NCBI RefSeq assembly: GCF_017377395.1
Contig: NZ_CP061800.1
Location: forward strand, 3,741,633 to 3,805,632
Length of the DNA: 64,000 nt
DNA from: Desulfonema magnum
GTDB lineage: Bacteria; Desulfobacterota; Desulfobacteria; Desulfobacterales; 4be13
Direction of reading: 5' to 3'
Below are positions 45,162 to 54,930 of this stretch, in pieces. The notes beneath the pieces are model-generated. The model worked only from the letters and a program-made list of their open reading frames with translations. It was not told the DNA's origin and did not search any database. Made by a program: the position numbers and the translations under genes. How positions within the stretch are numbered: the first letter of the stretch is position 1; each line of letters begins with the position of its first letter.

Positions 45162-45339
45162 TTCAATAAAAGTTTGGTAACTGCTCGGGAGTTAAAATCA
45201 AGAGACAAATCCTCCTCCGCAAATCCGATGAATTATCCTGAAGTTCTTCTGACTGCTGAATACCTCATGAAGTTGCAGTGACCTTACATACAAGGTTGCT
45301 GCCATATTCCAAACGCCATAAATTTTAAGGAAAAGCAAA

Positions 45340-46452
45340 ATGATTTTAGGAATCTTAAAAGAAATAAAAGCTGAAGAAAATCGTGTTTCCATGACCCCGG
45401 CAGGGGTGGAGACGATGAAACAAAACGGGCATACCGTTCTGGTAGAAAAACACGCAGGCATAGGGAGCGGATTTGATGATGCTTTGTATGCCGCTTATGG
45501 CGCTGAGATTGTGGACACACCCAAGGAAATCTTTGGTCGCGCCGATATGCTGATGCATGTTAAGGAACCACTTCCTTCTGAATATGATCTCATCAGGGAA
45601 GGACAGATTATTTTTACCTATCTGCATCTGGCCGCGGCCAAAGATCTGACAGAAATGCTTATCAAAAAGAAATCCGTCAACATTGCCTATGAGACCATAC
45701 AAAAGGCGGACGGGTCATTGCCTCTTCTCACCCCCATGAGCGAAGTGGCCGGCCGAATGGCGATTCAGCAGGGGGCCAAATATCTGGAAACGACGCAGGG
45801 CGGTCATGGGCTTCTTCTGGGCGGGGTCCCGGGCGTTGATCCGGGGATGGTTGTCATTATCGGCGGCGGCGTCGTGGGAACCAACGCGGCCAAGATGGCC
45901 TGCGGTCTGGGCGCAAAAGTTTATCTGCTTGATGTCAGCCTGGACCGTTTGCGTTATCTGAGCGATGTCATGCCCAGCAATTGTTTTTTGCTCATATTCA
46001 CCCCCTCGATCCTCCGTGATCTCATATCAAGAGCGGATGTGGTTGTGGGAGCGGTTCTCAGACCAGGGGCAAAAGCGCCCAAACTGGCGACACGCGATAT
46101 GCTGAAATCCATGAAGAAAGGGTCCGTATTGGTGGATGTGGCCATTGATCAGGGGGGATGCTTTGAAACGTCAAAGCCTACCACTCATGCCAATCCGATT
46201 TATACTGTTGAGGGCGTTGTGCATTACTGCGTAGCCAACATGCCGGGGGCTGTGCCCAAAACCTCCACTGTTGCGCTCACCAACGCGACCCTGCCTTATG
46301 TGGTTGAAATCGCAAACAAGGGATGGAAAAAAGCCATGAAGGAAAATCCCGATATCAGGTACGGAGCCAACGTGGTAAACGGAAACGTCACTTACAAGGG
46401 GGTTGCCGACGCTTTTGGTCTTAAATATGTGCCTATTGACACGTTGTTATAA
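45340..46452 (+). CDS. ald: Alanine dehydrogenase
   Basis: The enzyme catalyses reversible NAD-dependent deamination of L-alanine to pyruvate. The 370 residues match. The catalytic residues K75 (MHVKEPLP) and H96 (YLHLAAAK) are in place, with [16 protein letters not shown], the NAD fold [28 protein letters not shown], and the late [30 protein letters not shown] precedes the ATG. A stand-alone gene. Confidence 0.96.
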   Translation: MILGILKEIKAEENRVSMTPAGVETMKQNGHTVLVEKHAGIGSGFDDALYAAYGAEIVDTPKEIFGRADMLMHVKEPLPSEYDLIREGQIIFTYLHLAAAKDLTEMLIKKKSVNIAYETIQKADGSLPLLTPMSEVAGRMAIQQGAKYLETTQGGHGLLLGGVPGVDPGMVVIIGGGVVGTNAAKMACGLGAKVYLLDVSLDRLRYLSDVMPSNCFLLIFTPSILRDLISRADVVVGAVLRPGAKAPKLATRDMLKSMKKGSVLVDVAIDQGGCFETSKPTTHANPIYTVEGVVHYCVANMPGAVPKTSTVALTNATLPYVVEIANKGWKKAMKENPDIRYGANVVNGNVTYKGVADAFGLKYVPIDTLL

Positions 46453-46490
46453 ATAAACCTGATCTGAACCACAGATTAACACAGATTTTT

Positions 46491-46640
46491 TTCTGATTAT
46501 AACGGATTTTGGGGAGGCCGGTCCGCACCCTGAGCTTGTCGAAGGGGGAGGCGGCTCCCGTTTCGACAAGCTCAACGACCGGTCCGACCGGTTCCGGGCG
46601 GTTCCGAACGGTTCCGGGCGGTTCCGAACGGTTCGGCGAG
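46491..46640. repeat. Transposon end plus REP-like and GGTTCCG repeats
   Basis: CTGATTATAACGGATTTTGG at about 46493 is the terminal repeat seen at 31144. Next come complementary CTGAGCTTGTCGAAGGG / TTTCGACAAGCTCAACG (REP-like) and a short run of GCGGTTCCGAACG units. No gene in 46453-47162. Confidence 0.65.
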
Positions 46641-46868
46641 CGGTTTCCGTTTACCCGCCCCGGGCCTGTCCGAAGGGACCTTTCGGAGAATCCGGAACAT
46701 ACGTCTTTTTTCCGTGTGTTCCGCGGTTCGGACCTGTGGTAACCTGATTTTATAATTTTCTGTATAAAAAATAAAAATTAGAAAGAACTCGGATGAGAAG
46801 GGAAATTTTTTTCCTCTTCTTATCCGGCGTCCTTGTAGTTCTTACACATTTTTTATAATTTCCTATAC

Positions 46869-47041
46869 ACTCGATAATCAAATTTTCTGATCCGATCCGG
46901 CCGCACAGTTTGTCATTCTGTTCGACTGAACTCACGCTGAAGCCCGCGAAAACAGGAATCTGTTTTTGGCTGATGCAGCGTTTCCGGGGCTGTGGATTCC
47001 TGCTTTCGCAGGAATGACAGAAAAAACTTGATTGTCGGGTA
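46869..47041. repeat. Family D element upstream of serA
   Basis: ACTCGATAATCAAATTTTCTG to AAAAACTTGATTGTCGGGT, with CTGCTTTCGCAGGAATGAC inside. Confidence 0.7.
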
Positions 47042-47162
47042 CGCAAGAACAGAAGCTGATCCCGATACACACGGACTAAAATATAATATTTTTAAGCAGT
47101 TGTCGTGTATTTCATTGTTAAACGTCAGTTTTATAATCAACAAACATAGGAGGTTGCGTATC

Positions 47163-48752
47163 ATGTACAAAATTATGATCAGGGATAATATGTCTCCGAT
47201 TGCAACGGAGATACTCGAAGCAACCGGGAAGATGGAAGTTATCACAGACAATGACAAAGCAGGCAATGATCCGAAGGTGTTGTCAGAACTTATCGGAGAA
47301 TATCATGGCCTGGCGGTCCGAAGCGGAACAAAGGTCACGCGGGAGGTGCTGGAAAAAGCCAGGAATCTCAAGGTGATTGGCCGAGCAGGTATCGGTGTTG
47401 ACAACATAGATGTCCAGGCGGCCACAAGACAGGGGATCGTGGTCATGAACGCTCCGGGCGGAAATACCGTGACCACGGCGGAACACACCATCTCGCTCAT
47501 GCTTGCTCTTGCCAGAAATATTCCCCAGGCAACCGCGTCTCTTCGTGAGGGCAAGTGGGAAAAAAAGCAACTGACAGGCGTTGAAATCACCGGAAAAACA
47601 TTAGGTATCATAGGGCTTGGCCATATCGGAAGGGTGGTTGCTGAAAGGACAAGGGGGCTTAAAATGAATGTCATCGCGGCAGACCCCTTTGTCAGCAAAG
47701 ACGCTGCAAAAGCCCTTGAAGTTGAACTTGTCTCTCTGGATGATCTTTTTGCGCGGGCGGATTTTATCACCCTCCATGTACCTCGTCTCAAAGAAACCAT
47801 CAACATGATCAACGCGTCCGCGATCAGCAAAATGAAGCAGGGGGTAAGGCTCATCAACTGTTCGAGAGGAGAAATCGTGGATATTGACGCACTTTATCAG
47901 GCTGTTTCAGACGGACACGTCGCGGGCGCGGCCCTTGATGTTTTTCCGCAGGAACCCCCGGATGCTTCTCTGCCGATTCTGAAACATCCCCATGTGATCT
48001 TTACGCCGCATCTCGGGGCAAGCACCGGCGAAGCCCAGATCAAAGTTGCGGATATGATTGCGAACCAGATGGCAGAATATCTCCTCAGCGGCGTCATCAC
48101 CCACGCGGTGAATTTTCCGTCCGTGTCCGTGGAAATTATGGAACAGCTTCGTCCTCATATTGATCTTGCGGAAAAGATGGGGTCTCTGATGGGGCAGCTA
48201 GTAAGGAAAGTGCATGATATCACCATAACCTACAGCGGGGACCTGACAGCACTTGATACCCGACCCGTGACCCATGCTGTGCTGAAAGGGCTGCTGAGTT
48301 CCTTTACGGACAAACCGCTCAACTATGTGAGCGCGCCTGCCCTTGCCGAGGAAAAAGGCATTCATGTCAGAGAGGTTCTGAGTTCTTCAAAGGATGATTT
48401 CTCAGGTCTCATCAAGGTAAAATTGGAAGCGCATGAAGAGGGGCCGGATGAGATATGGGGAACCATTTTTGAAAAAAAATATCCGAGAATCGTAAGACTC
48501 GGAAAGATTTACATGGATGCCATTCCTGAAGGTCCCATGATCATCATACAGAACATTGACAAGCCCGGGGTCATCGGAAATGTGGGCGTAACACTCGGGA
48601 GCAACAATATCAACATCGGCCGGTTTCAGCTCGGAAGACTCGGAGACCGCGCCCTGTGCATGGTGAATGTGGATACGCGGGCAGATGATCAGGTGATTGA
48701 GGAGATAAAGGCTTTGCCGAACATCATTTCCGCAGATCAGGTCAATCTTTAA
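47163..48752 (+). CDS. serA: D-3-phosphoglycerate dehydrogenase
   Basis: First step of serine synthesis. The ATG at 47163 follows AGGAGGTTGCG; the frame open to 46992 is repeat DNA. 529 residues, the long form with an intervening domain and a C-terminal ACT domain (about 450-529, MIIIQNIDKPGVIGNVGVTLG). Catalytic and NAD features: KVIGRAGIGVDNID, the fold TLGIIGLGHIGRVVAER, INCSRGEIVD (Arg), the Glu in ALDVFPQEPP and the His in FTPHLGAST. A family R element begins five bases after the stop. Confidence 0.96.
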   Translation: MYKIMIRDNMSPIATEILEATGKMEVITDNDKAGNDPKVLSELIGEYHGLAVRSGTKVTREVLEKARNLKVIGRAGIGVDNIDVQAATRQGIVVMNAPGGNTVTTAEHTISLMLALARNIPQATASLREGKWEKKQLTGVEITGKTLGIIGLGHIGRVVAERTRGLKMNVIAADPFVSKDAAKALEVELVSLDDLFARADFITLHVPRLKETINMINASAISKMKQGVRLINCSRGEIVDIDALYQAVSDGHVAGAALDVFPQEPPDASLPILKHPHVIFTPHLGASTGEAQIKVADMIANQMAEYLLSGVITHAVNFPSVSVEIMEQLRPHIDLAEKMGSLMGQLVRKVHDITITYSGDLTALDTRPVTHAVLKGLLSSFTDKPLNYVSAPALAEEKGIHVREVLSSSKDDFSGLIKVKLEAHEEGPDEIWGTIFEKKYPRIVRLGKIYMDAIPEGPMIIIQNIDKPGVIGNVGVTLGSNNINIGRFQLGRLGDRALCMVNVDTRADDQVIEEIKALPNIISADQVNL

Positions 48753-48756
48753 ACGT

Positions 48757-49022
48757 CAGCAGATCGAGAAAGTTTTCAGGTCCTGGCGGGACAGACAGGA
48801 AAGACAGGGAAGACACCCGGGGTTTTCCGGGGGGCCGCTTCGTCCGGGAACCCCATACGCATCAGGCTAAGGATTTTTATGATTCCGGAACGCCCGATCG
48901 GCCGTCGCCCGGTCAGTTTCAATGAAATCAGAATGTTATGTCCTTAGCCTGATGCGTATGCCGGGAACCCCCCCGGGCGTCTCCGCTGTCCCGCGCACAG
49001 CCCGGAATTTTTCGATCTGCTG
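48757..49022. mobile_element. Family R element containing a family A element
   Basis: CAGCAGATCGAGAAAGTTTTC to GAATTTTTCGATCTGCTG; the flanks AACGT (48752-48756) and AATGT (49023-49027) agree in four of five bases. The inner stem (GAAGACACCCGGGGTTTTCC / CCCCCCGGGCGTCTCC) is split by the insertion listed next. It lies immediately after serA. Confidence 0.82.
48854..48960. mobile_element. Family A miniature element, 107 bp, 10-bp target duplication
   Basis: CATACGCATCAGGCTAAGGA to TCCTTAGCCTGATGCGTATG. The flanks 48844-48853 and 48961-48970 are both CCGGGAACCC, a sequence belonging to the host family R element. Confidence 0.9.
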
Positions 49023-49027
49023 AATGT

Positions 49028-49589
49028 GTAAAATATAGCATAAATGAAGCGCATCAGAACTCATTGTCATAGTTTGCACAAAAACAAAGGCGGAGCGTCC
49101 GGCCTCCCCGGGTCAGGGAAAAATAAGCTTCTCGCTTTCCTGCGTCCAGTCTCGGAAGCCGGATTTCCTGCTGTTTCGACAGACAGAAGGGACGCGGGAG
49201 CGTCCCTTTTCCGTTGTCAGGCAAAACGTGAGAACAAGAGAACATCCGGGATATTCCATCTGACAGCACAGCACTTCTCCGAACATCGCCAGCCATCCTT
49301 TTTTGCAAAAAAATATTTCAAAAACTGTCCCGTGTTCAGGTTTCAGAGGGCGCAAACATTGTCACTCAGACCTGATCTGCCAAGGCTTATGGCATACCCG
49401 GTAAATGCTTCTGAGGTTTGTTTTCACGGATCACTCAGAACCAGCTTTTAAACCCTTTCATAAAAGCATCTGACCAGCAAAAGATTTCATTTTATCTGCT
49501 CACAGCACATATGCACGTCTGTGTTCAGAACTTTTCAATCTGCTGGAATTGGAAAAAAATTTGAAAAACTTTGATTCATACTGTATATT
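49028..49589. other. No gene recognised
   Basis: About 560 bases with open frames on both strands but no protein-like composition or ribosome site. A family R right-arm-like sequence (ACTTTTCAATCTGCTG) lies at about 49530 without a matching left arm. Confidence 0.5.
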
Positions 49590-49687
49590 TTTTACCGTGA
49601 AAATACATTTTGAAAACCCGGGTTTTTTATCTGAAAATATTTTCATGACCGGGGGCGAAAAACCCGGCTTTTTCATGAGCGTTTATT
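49590..49687 (+). repeat. Family I repeat, copy 3
   Basis: TTTTACCGTGAAAATACATT to GAGCGTTTATT, in the same orientation as copy 1 and ending 34 bases before the response-regulator start. Confidence 0.8.
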
Positions 49688-49720
49688 TATCAGATCAGGT
49701 ACAGAAATAAAGGAGAATGA

Positions 49721-50377
49721 ATGATGAGAATATTGGTTGCAGATGATGATTTCCTGACTCGCCAGATGATTGAAACGTTGCTGATAAAATGGGGATATGA
49801 CGTGATAACCTCCTGTAATGGTAATGAAGCGTGGAATATCCTGAAGGATGAGAACGGTCCCCGATTAGCCATTCTTGACTGGATGATGCCGGAAATGGAT
49901 GGCGCGGAGATTTGCCGAAAAGTCCGCCAGGAGCTTCCCCGTTCTGAAATGATCTGCCTCATTCTTCTGACTTCAAAGGGACATAAGGAAGACATTGTTG
50001 AGGGGCTTAAGGCCGGGGCAAATGATTATATCACGAAGCCTTTTAATCATGAGGAACTTCAGGTCCGGGTTCAGAATGCCAGGCAGATGATTGACTTGCA
50101 ATCCGCACTGGCTGCCCGTGTAAAGGAACTTGAAGAAGCCATGGCTCACATCAAAATCCTTCGGGGATTTTTACCCATCTGTTCTTATTGTAAGAAAATT
50201 CGAAATGATCAGAATTACTGGCAGCAATTGGAAATTTATCTGGCAGCCCATTCTGATGTCCAGTTCAGTCACGGTATTTGTCCCGAGTGCTATCAGAAAT
50301 ATGTAAAACCTGAACTTGAAGAACTTAAAAGAATGAATAAGTCTGTTCGGGAAACTGAAAATGCAGCAACAGAGTAG
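49721..50377 (+). CDS. Response regulator with C-terminal zinc-site domain
   Basis: 218 residues. The REC domain (1-120) is complete: acidic pair ADDD at 7-10, phospho-acceptor D53 (LAILDWMMPEMDG), Thr/Ser 84-85 (ILLTSKG) and K106 (DYITKPFN). A short coiled coil (LAARVKELEEAMAHIKIL) leads to LPICSYCKKIRNDQNYWQQLEIYLAAHSDVQFSHGICPEC, with C154, C157, H184, C187 and C190 as probable metal ligands. This tail is common on signalling proteins of Desulfobacterota; its role is unknown. No histidine kinase is adjacent. AAAGGAG precedes the start. Confidence 0.9.
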   Translation: MMRILVADDDFLTRQMIETLLIKWGYDVITSCNGNEAWNILKDENGPRLAILDWMMPEMDGAEICRKVRQELPRSEMICLILLTSKGHKEDIVEGLKAGANDYITKPFNHEELQVRVQNARQMIDLQSALAARVKELEEAMAHIKILRGFLPICSYCKKIRNDQNYWQQLEIYLAAHSDVQFSHGICPECYQKYVKPELEELKRMNKSVRETENAATE

Positions 50378-50504
50378 AAAAAAATTAGGAACTTGGCAAT
50401 GATCACGATCATCGCACGCTCTGTTGTTGTTTCCTGTCTGCTTTCTGACTTTTAAATTATGATCAGCTTTTTGCAGCATCCTTTTTTGGATACTGTTTTT
50501 TTAT

Positions 50505-50705
50505 CTGTGTACAGGACAAAAAGTTGCGGTACGGTAAGAAACCCGGCTTTTTTTCCCGGACCGGACACCTTCCCCTGTCGGAAAAACCCGGGTTTCTTTG
50601 TTGCCAATCTTTTTTTGTCCTGAAGTGTTAAGTGTTAAATGTTAGGAAAAATTGCAAAACTTTCATGCTTTGTTGTGACTGGCAGGTCGCGGTCGTTTAT
50701 ATGTG
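50505..50705. repeat. Family E element, right end lost, joined to a family C module
   Basis: CTGTGTACAGGACAAAAAG is intact at 50505, with stem GAAACCCGGCTTTTTTTCC / GGAAAAACCCGGGTTTC; the right end stops at TTTTTGTCCTG (50632) and GTGTTAA heptamers and a C module (TTTCATGCTTTGTTGTGACT) follow directly. Confidence 0.75.
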
Positions 50706-50830
50706 AATCCGACTGATTGCTCAGATTCAATTCTGTTGCCTGGTATAATCTTTTTTGCCCTTGCGTTTCATCCTGAACTGGCTTATGATTAAGTATATTC
50801 ATTTATATTTTTTTCAGAGCAGTGTTCAAT

Positions 50831-50922
50831 ACTCGATGATCAAGTTTTTTGACCCGATTCGAATAAAAAGCCTGTCATTCCTGCTTTCGCAGGAATGATA
50901 GAAAAAAACTTGAACATCGAGT
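50831..50922. mobile_element. Family D element, short clean copy (4-bp duplication CAAT)
   Basis: ACTCGATGATCAAGTTTTTT to AAAAAAACTTGAACATCGAGT with TTCCTGCTTTCGCAGGAAT in the centre; both flanks read CAAT. It lies upstream of nadC. Confidence 0.78.
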
Positions 50923-51028
50923 CAATAGGAGCATTCCCGAATTTTTATAATTTTCTGATTCAATCTGTATTCCGAATATTGAAATCAGTCGAATTTTATT
51001 TGCGAATTGGTAATGGTGACAAACTAAA

Positions 51029-51868
51029 ATGAACGATATTTTTACAGATGCGAAAACAATTCTTCTTCGAGTCCTTGAAGAAGATATTGGTGACGGAGAC
51101 ATCACCACGCTGTGTACAGTTCCGCGTGAAGCAATATTAAAGGGCACTTTTATTGCCAAATCGCCCGGTGTCACAGCAGGGTTGGAAATCGCGGGTCTGA
51201 CCTTCTCCCTTCTTAATGAGCAGGTGCAGTTTACCCCTCATATTGCTGACGGAGACAAAGTGAAGACGGGTCAGGTGATTGCGACGGTGAGCGGTCCTGG
51301 CCGGGCCATCCTCAGCGGAGAACGGGTGGCCCTGAATCTGCTTCAGAGGATGTCCGGTATTGCCACCCTCACCCGTGAGTTTTCAGATGCGGTGGAAGGC
51401 ACCTCTGCCATCATTCTGGACACAAGAAAAACGGTTCCCGGTTTGCGTGTTTTTGACAAATGGGCAGTACGGCTGGGCCGCGGTCAGAACCATCGCTTTG
51501 GTTTATATGATATGGTGCTTATTAAGGATAACCACATCGCAGCAGTGGGAAGTATTTCAGAAGCTGTCGCGTGTGTGCGGGCGAAAGATAATCAAAAACG
51601 GGCCATTGAAGTTGAAGTCAGAAACCTGACAGAGCTGCAGGAAGCCCTGGAACTGAATCCTGACCGGATTTTGCTGGACAATATGACACCGGATGAAATG
51701 CGTGAGGCTGTTCGGACAGCCAATGGCCGTGTTCCCCTGGAAGCGTCCGGGAACGTGTCTTTGGAAAATGTTGCTGCCATTGCCGCCACCGGTGTTGATT
51801 ATATTTCCGTGGGAATGCTGACGCATTCGGTGAAAGCAATGGATATCAGCCTGCTGATTGAAAATTAA
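51029..51868 (+). CDS. nadC: Nicotinate-nucleotide pyrophosphorylase (quinolinate phosphoribosyltransferase)
   Basis: Converts quinolinate and PRPP to nicotinate mononucleotide. The 279 residues match. Signatures: EDIGDGDITTL, FIAKSPGVTAGLEIA, RVALNLLQRMSGIATLT, LDTRKTVPGLRVFDKWAVRLGRGQNHRFGLYDMVLIKDNH, EVEVRNLTELQEAL and SGNVSLENVAAIAATGVDYISVGMLTHSVKAMDISL. A family G element lies just after the stop and separates it from nadA; the three nad genes still share direction. Confidence 0.97.
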   Translation: MNDIFTDAKTILLRVLEEDIGDGDITTLCTVPREAILKGTFIAKSPGVTAGLEIAGLTFSLLNEQVQFTPHIADGDKVKTGQVIATVSGPGRAILSGERVALNLLQRMSGIATLTREFSDAVEGTSAIILDTRKTVPGLRVFDKWAVRLGRGQNHRFGLYDMVLIKDNHIAAVGSISEAVACVRAKDNQKRAIEVEVRNLTELQEALELNPDRILLDNMTPDEMREAVRTANGRVPLEASGNVSLENVAAIAATGVDYISVGMLTHSVKAMDISLLIEN

Positions 51869-51872
51869 AAAC

Positions 51873-52023
51873 TAAGTACCTGAGCAAAAGTTTTTTTATA
51901 TACTTTTTTTCCACGAGCGGCGGAGAAACCCGGCTTTTTCCTTTGTCGGAGACGCATCATTCCGGAAAAAAAAGCCGGGTTTCTTCTCCGGGCAGATATT
52001 AAAAACTTATGGCCAGGTACTTA
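51873..52023. mobile_element. Family G element between nadC and nadA (5-bp duplication AAAAC)
   Basis: TAAGTACCTGAGCAAAAG to CTTATGGCCAGGTACTTA, 151 bp, stem GAAACCCGGCTTTTTCC / GGAAAAAAAAGCCGGGTTTC. The flanks 51868-51872 and 52024-52028 are both AAAAC. Confidence 0.85.
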
Positions 52024-52043
52024 AAAACACATTTGGTGAAAAT

Positions 52044-53063
52044 ATGACTCATGAAGAAATTTACCTCAAAATGAAAACGCTTCTCAGCGGCATTGTGGCG
52101 GATGCCGAACTGAGACACAAAGCCGAACTGGCTTTTGAAATCAACAAACTCAAACAGGAGAAAAATGCTGTTATTCTCGGGCATAACTACATGGACGCTG
52201 CCCTGTTTTGCTCTGTGTGTGACTATACCGGCGATTCCCTGGAACTCAGCCGAAAAGCTGCTCAGACGGACAAAGATATCATTGTCTTCTGCGGAGTGGA
52301 ATTCATGGCAGAGACAGCCAAAATCCTCAGCCCTGAGAAAACCGTTCTGGTTCCCGCGGAAAAAGCAGGCTGCTCCCTCGCGACCGGCATCACAGCCGAG
52401 GATGTAAAAGCTTTGAAAAAGCAGTTCCCGGGGGTTCCGGTTGTCACCTATGTGAACACTTATGCGGATGTGAAAGCCGAGTGTGATTTATGCTGCACAT
52501 CAGGCAATGCTTCCGCAGTGGTGAAATCTCTGGAAAACGATACTGTGATATTTCTCCCTGATGAATATTTGGCGAGAAATGTGGCCCGGGAGACCGGCAA
52601 ACATATCATTTTTCCCTCCTCACAAAAAACAGAATCAGATTATCAGATGATCGGCTGGCATGCCCGGTGCGAAGTGCATGAAAGATTCACCACCGAAGAC
52701 ATGGCAAATGTCAGAAAGCAGTTTCCGGATGTGGTGATCCTGGCGCATCCTGAATGTCCTCCTGATGTCATCGAAGCCTCTGATTTCGCGGGAAGCACAT
52801 CTGCCATGATTAAATTTGTTGAAGAGACATCAAAGCCCCGGTATTTACTCTTGACGGAGTGTGCCATGGCTGATAATGTCGCGGCCGCGAACCCGGACAA
52901 GGAAATCGTTCGTATGTGCAGAATTCGCTGTCCGCATATGGAACGGATTACGCTGGAAAATACCCTCGATGCTTTGAAATACAATCAGTATGTCATTGAA
53001 GTTCCGGAAGATATCCGTGTCAGAGCCGTCCGGTCTGTGGAACGTATGCTGGCTATTGGATAA
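52044..53063 (+). CDS. nadA: Quinolinate synthase
   Basis: Condenses iminoaspartate with dihydroxyacetone phosphate using a [4Fe-4S] cluster. The 339 residues match. Cluster cysteines are expected in AECDLCCTSGNA, in LAHPECPPDV and in VRMCRIRCPHM; KNAVILGHNYMDAALF, VFCGVEFMAETAKIL and STSAMIKFVEE are family blocks. The stop is 13 bases before nadB. A family G insertion replaces most of the leader. Confidence 0.96.
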   Translation: MTHEEIYLKMKTLLSGIVADAELRHKAELAFEINKLKQEKNAVILGHNYMDAALFCSVCDYTGDSLELSRKAAQTDKDIIVFCGVEFMAETAKILSPEKTVLVPAEKAGCSLATGITAEDVKALKKQFPGVPVVTYVNTYADVKAECDLCCTSGNASAVVKSLENDTVIFLPDEYLARNVARETGKHIIFPSSQKTESDYQMIGWHARCEVHERFTTEDMANVRKQFPDVVILAHPECPPDVIEASDFAGSTSAMIKFVEETSKPRYLLLTECAMADNVAAANPDKEIVRMCRIRCPHMERITLENTLDALKYNQYVIEVPEDIRVRAVRSVERMLAIG

Positions 53064-53076
53064 GGATATTAAGAAA

Positions 53077-54648
53077 ATGACAGAATTAATTGAAACAGAT
53101 GTATTAATCATCGGGTGCGGCATCGCCGGATGCACAGCCGCCCTTGAACTGGCTGACGCAGGCATATCTGTGACCGTTGTGACCCGGGCAAAGGATCCCA
53201 AAAAGTCCAACACCTACTACGCGCAGGGAGGAATTATCTACAAAGGGATTAATGACTCAAAAGCGTCACTGGCCGAGGATATCACCCGGGCAGGAGCCGG
53301 ACATTGCAACCCCAGGGCAGTTGATATTCTCTCGGAACAAGGCCCGGAATTACTAAAAAAAATCTTACTGGACCGGGTCGGGGTGGAATTTGACTGCACT
53401 GCTGACGGTGAATTGTCCCTGGTGCGGGAAGGAGGACATTCCATTCCCCGTATTGTTCATGCCACAGATATTACGGGCAGGGCCATCGAGATCGCACTGA
53501 TGAGAGCATTGGTTGCCCATCCCAAAATTACGCTGCTGACCGCTCATACCGCGATTGATTTGCTGACTCCCTCGCATCATTCTTTAAACCGTCTGTCTAT
53601 CTATGAACCGCGTTCCTGCGTGGGCGCTTATGTTCTGAATCGGACAGAAGGACGCGTGATCCGCTGTCTGGCGAAAAATACGATTCTGGCTACCGGGGGG
53701 CTGGGGAAAATATTTTTACGGAGTACAAACCCTCGTGGTGCCAGGGGGGACGGCATTGCCATGGCTTATCGGGCCGGGGCGCGGGTGATTAACACCGAAT
53801 TCATCCAGTTCCATCCCACCACTTTTTATCAGACACAGGCTCCGAGGTTTCTTATTTCCGAAGCAGTGCGCGGAGAGGGTGCCCGGCTGGTTCATGCCAA
53901 CGGAGAACCTTTTATGCAGAATTACAATGCGGAGTGGAAAGACCTTGCCCCTCGGGATATTGTCGCACGCTGCATTCATGAGGAAATGTTAAAAAATGAT
54001 ATTTCAAATGTTTATCTGGATCTCCGGTCTTATATTCCCACCCCGCGGATCAGGGAGCATTTCCCCAATATCCATGAAACATGCCTGGGCTACGGCATTG
54101 ACATCACCCGTGATCTTGTCCCGGTCGTGCCTGCCTCGCATTATTCCTGCGGCGGCGTATGGGTTGACCAATGGGGGGAGACCACTATTCGCCATCTTTA
54201 CTCGGTCGGAGAAGTGGCATGCACGGGCCTTCACGGAGCCAACCGGCTGGCAAGCACATCGCTGTTAGAAGGGCTGGTATGGGGAAGCATATCTGCCCGG
54301 CGCATTTTGCATACACTTCCGGATCAGTCTGCTCCCCGGGCAGCGGATATTCCCCTCTGGTATGATAATGACGGTATGGAAATGCCTGACCCGGCGCTCA
54401 TCAGCCAGGATATGAGTTATGTCAAACATATCATGTGGAATTATGTGGGCTTGGTGAGAACTTCGGTCCGTCTCAAGCGGGCCATGCGGGAACTCCGTAA
54501 TCTGGAAATTGAAACAGAGCGATTCTATCGAGTCATCCGTCTCACCGACAGCCTGATCGGAGTACGCAACGCAGTTCGTACCGCTATAATTGTGACATCC
54601 GCAGCATGGGAAAACAAGAGAAGCATGGGATGTCATTATCGGAAATAA
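53077..54648 (+). CDS. nadB: L-aspartate oxidase
   Basis: A flavoprotein giving iminoaspartate from aspartate, in anaerobes with fumarate or another acceptor. 523 residues from ATG 53077 (AAGGATATTAAGAAA upstream; the longer frame lies inside nadA). Features: FAD fold DVLIIGCGIAGCTAALELADAG, SNTYYAQGGI, the active-site segment FIQFHPTTFY and EAVRGEGARLVHANGEPF, SHYSCGGVWVDQWGETTIRHLYSVGEVACTGLHGANRLASTSLLEGLVWG. It is 13 bases behind nadA and probably cotranscribed. Confidence 0.96.
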   Translation: MTELIETDVLIIGCGIAGCTAALELADAGISVTVVTRAKDPKKSNTYYAQGGIIYKGINDSKASLAEDITRAGAGHCNPRAVDILSEQGPELLKKILLDRVGVEFDCTADGELSLVREGGHSIPRIVHATDITGRAIEIALMRALVAHPKITLLTAHTAIDLLTPSHHSLNRLSIYEPRSCVGAYVLNRTEGRVIRCLAKNTILATGGLGKIFLRSTNPRGARGDGIAMAYRAGARVINTEFIQFHPTTFYQTQAPRFLISEAVRGEGARLVHANGEPFMQNYNAEWKDLAPRDIVARCIHEEMLKNDISNVYLDLRSYIPTPRIREHFPNIHETCLGYGIDITRDLVPVVPASHYSCGGVWVDQWGETTIRHLYSVGEVACTGLHGANRLASTSLLEGLVWGSISARRILHTLPDQSAPRAADIPLWYDNDGMEMPDPALISQDMSYVKHIMWNYVGLVRTSVRLKRAMRELRNLEIETERFYRVIRLTDSLIGVRNAVRTAIIVTSAAWENKRSMGCHYRK

Positions 54649-54678
54649 GGAAATACCGGCACGACTGACCAACACTTC

Positions 54679-54868
54679 AGGAGTGCAAAAATTTTATTTT
54701 TGCAAAGCGAGCGAAGCGAAGCTTGAGTGACTGTGGCTTTCCTCCGACCCTTTCAGATCGGCGAAAGTCATTAATCGTTATTATATAAAAAAATCAAAAT
54801 TTTGCTACTTTTCAAACAAGACTCACGCTTTACTTCGTCCGCGTGCAAAAATAAAATTTTTGCACTCC
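54679..54868. repeat. Family H palindrome
   Basis: GGAGTGCAAAAATTTTATTT with partner AAATAAAATTTTTGCACTCC at the far end, and AGCGAGCGAAGCG / ACTTCGTCCGCG pieces inside. Related to 29080-29123. Confidence 0.75.
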
Positions 54869-54930
54869 TTATTAAAGACCTTTTGAATTTTAAAAAGTAT
54901 TAAAAATAAATCGTTAGGAGCATAACTAAA

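Noticed and set aside
46992..47162. N-terminal extension of serA
   Set aside because: Derived from a family D element; a strong ribosome site supports ATG 47163.
49044..49451. 135-codon plus-strand frame
   Set aside because: Overlapped by similar frames on the other strand, no ribosome site, composition unlike neighbouring proteins.
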